Part shown: positions 61,136 to 62,383 of the stretch, one piece after another
Layout of the letters: every line of letters begins with the position of its first letter
How positions within the stretch are numbered: position 1 is the first letter of the stretch
Source of the DNA: CAYMCO01 sp964388955
GTDB taxonomy: Bacteria > Chloroflexota > Anaerolineae > Anaerolineales > E44-bin32
Direction: 5' to 3'
Length of the DNA: 62,383 bases
Assembly (NCBI GenBank): GCA_964388955.1
Contig: CAYMCO010000034.1
Span: forward strand, 1-62,383
The notes under the pieces: generated by a model
Seen by the model: the letters and a program-made list of their open reading frames with translations, nothing else
Told to the model about the DNA's origin: nothing
Database searches by the model: none
Made by a program: the position numbers and the translations under genes

Positions 61136-62290
61136 TTAGGCCCGGGGAAAGAACCAAACCCCGGTGGAAGGTGGTCGTTCCACGCCCGTATCCATGTCGG
61201 CATCCATGACTGCGATGCCGGATCCGCTCTCCACTCGGCCGATGGGCCATAAGGGAACCCCCCGGATATTCGAGTCTGAAAGCAGGTCGCCGACTCGGCT
61301 TTCCGGAACGGCCAGCAACAGCCCGCCGGAGGTCTGGGCATCGAAGAGCAGCATCTTGGCGACTTCGCTGATCGGGTCGTCGAATGCCACGGCGGGAGCG
61401 AAGAACTGCATGTTGTCGGCGCTGCCGCCCGGCCAGGCGCCGGCCAGCGCATACTGATCGGCCCCCGCCATAAAGGGGATCGATCGCAGGCACAGCCGCA
61501 GGCGCACACCGGAAGCCTCGGCCAACTCCTGAGAATGGCCAAGCAGGCCGAAGCCGGTGACATCGGTGGCCGCCCGCACGCCGTGTTGGCGCGCCAGCGC
61601 GCTGGCGGGGGCGCTCAGCCTCTTCATCCAGTCCACAGCCGCGGAAACGTGATCCGAACCGGCGATTTCGCGCTTCAGGGCGGTCGTGATCACCCCCGTG
61701 CCAAGCGGCTTGGAGAGCACGAGCACGTCTCCAGGACGGGCGGAGGTTTTGGTCATCAATTGATCCAGCTCCACCAGGCCAAGTGCTGCCAGGCCGTACT
61801 TGGGTTCGTCATCCTGGATAGTGTGGCCGCCGGAGATCGCCGCGCCGGCCTCTCTCACCTTGTCGGCGCCCCCGAGCAAGATGTCCGCGGTTACGTCGGC
61901 CGGCAGATTCGGGGGAAAGCCGGCGATATTGAGCGCCATGATTGGCGTGGCCCCCATCGCGTACAGGTCGGAGAGCGCGTTGGCCGCGGCGATCGATCCA
62001 TAGTCGTACGCGTCGTCGACCACGGGCGTGAAGAAGTCGGTGGTCACAACCAGCGCGCGGACATCGTCCAGACGCCACACGGCGGCGTCGTCCGGCTCCC
62101 CCAGCCCGACCAACATATCAGGGTAGTCCTGCGGTCGGAACATCTCTTGCAAGGGGCGCAAGACCTGCGCCAGCGCTTCCGCGCTCAGCTTGGACGCTCA
62201 ACCAGCGCAGGCCGCCAGACTCGTCAACCGGATCTGGCGGCCCGATCTCGCGGCCTCGTCGCTTTGGATTCCGCCTGCACGGCTTTCCAT
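61136..62290 (-). CDS. selD: Selenophosphate synthetase SelD, selenocysteine-containing
   Basis: SelD makes selenophosphate from selenide and ATP for selenocysteine and selenouridine synthesis. Read through one in-frame TGA (62200-62198), the gene gives 384 residues starting MESRAGG at ATG 62290 behind GGAGAGG. The TGA falls at the catalytic site, LAACAG-U-ASKLS, with Lys34 three residues on, exactly as Cys17/Lys20 of E. coli SelD. The rest is typical: TTDFFTPVVDDAYDYG, ANALSDLYAMGATPIMAL, SGGHTIQDDEPKYGLA and AATDVTGFGLLGHSQEL. A hairpin follows the TGA. If TGA is read as stop, only the part from 62161 or later remains and the ATP-binding start is lost. Confidence 0.93.
62172..62200 (-). promoter_or_regulatory. 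Putative bacterial SECIS element at the selD TGA
   Basis: TGA at 62200-62198, then 12 nt, then AGCGC-GGAA-GCGCT (62185-62172), a short GC stem with a loop starting GG. The distance fits bacterial SECIS hairpins, which lie just after the UGA. Confidence 0.6.
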
Positions 62291-62309
62291 GCCACCACCT
62301 CTCCAGAGC

Positions 62310-62338
62310 ATTTTAGGCGGCGCCCTGGGCGCTGTCAA
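62310..62338 (-). promoter_or_regulatory. Consensus sigma70 promoter of selD
   Basis: On the minus strand TTGACA (62338-62333), 17-nt spacer, TAAAAT (62315-62310), 20 nt before the selD ATG. The spacer contains a small GC inverted repeat. Confidence 0.75.
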
Positions 62339-62356
62339 CGGACGGAGGTGCATATG

Positions 62357-62383
62357 CCCCCGGCGACTGAAGTCGCTGCAACC
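62357..62383. repeat. REP-like palindrome at the window end
   Basis: GCGACTGAAGTCGC is a near-perfect palindrome of the kind found in dispersed extragenic elements. It is cut by the window edge. No tRNA-Sec fold could be built from it. Confidence 0.35.

Noticed and set aside
62350..62383. A possible tRNA-Sec near selD
   Set aside because: The CTTCA in the minus-strand palindrome recalls a Sec anticodon loop, but no cloverleaf forms and the sequence looks like an extragenic palindrome.

Overview
The window (62.4 kb, GC-rich) looks like a chromosomal segment of a member of the Chloroflexota, probably near the Anaerolineae. The basis is the mix of monoderm-like housekeeping genes, Thr/Pro-rich linkers in secreted lipoproteins, a large BTAD/AAA/TPR regulator, 2-oxoacid:ferredoxin oxidoreductases, and intergenic heptanucleotide repeats. 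This assignment is an inference from gene content; no 16S rRNA or tRNA gene was found. Several origin-associated genes are present (gyrB, rpmH, rnpA, yidD, yidC, jag, parA, parB), but dnaA and an oriC are not.

Layout. 0.1-3.2 kb: folD, then a PhoP/PhoR-type two-component pair. 3.2-7.7 kb (minus strand): an ECF vitamin/nutrient transporter operon (S, T, A1, A2) followed by an internally deleted PfkB kinase and a frameshifted surE. 7.9-14.6 kb: a decayed second PhoR-like kinase, then pstSCAB-phoU. Three four-unit PHO boxes with the same 10-11-11 spacing lie before surE, before a small ORF/kinase pseudogene, and before pstS, so 1.3-14.6 kb reads as a phosphate-starvation region. 14.8-20.7 kb: gyrB, a membrane protein, a SAM hydroxide adenosyltransferase, an Asp-type MurA and an arsenate reductase. 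21-27.2 kb: rpmH-rnpA-yidD-(PQQ lipoprotein)-yidC-jag, then a PfkB kinase and parAB. 27.6-30.5 kb: fabG, an Asp23-like protein, nusB, tatA, tatC. 30.7-38.9 kb: a 1176-residue transcriptional activator divergent from a rifampicin-phosphotransferase-like enzyme, a PlsY-like protein and an LpxL-like acyltransferase. 39.1-42.9 kb: a surface lipoprotein, a coiled-coil membrane protein, an LCP-family protein and a methyltransferase.

43.0-57.3 kb is the metabolic core, all on the minus strand. One eight-gene operon encodes a four-subunit 2-oxoacid:ferredoxin oxidoreductase (korDABC), a double HdrA-MvhD fusion, an HdrD-like protein and EtfAB. A DMT transporter separates it from a second operon of a GntR/FCD regulator with a two-subunit oxidoreductase. 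Both operon heads carry the same 7-3-7 inverted repeat, which suggests one GntR-controlled regulon for 2-oxoacid oxidation and ferredoxin/ETF electron transfer. 57.5-62.3 kb: a YdcF-like protein, an HD hydrolase, a zinc-ribbon/LysM protein, malate dehydrogenase and SelD.

The most notable hidden features are: (i) selD is a selenoprotein gene with an in-frame TGA at the catalytic position, a following hairpin and a consensus promoter; (ii) the shared PHO-box architecture; (iii) the KOR-Hdr-Etf operon with its shared GntR operator; (iv) several probable leaderless starts with a -10 box 6-8 nt before the start codon. All calls were made by eye; no database search was run.
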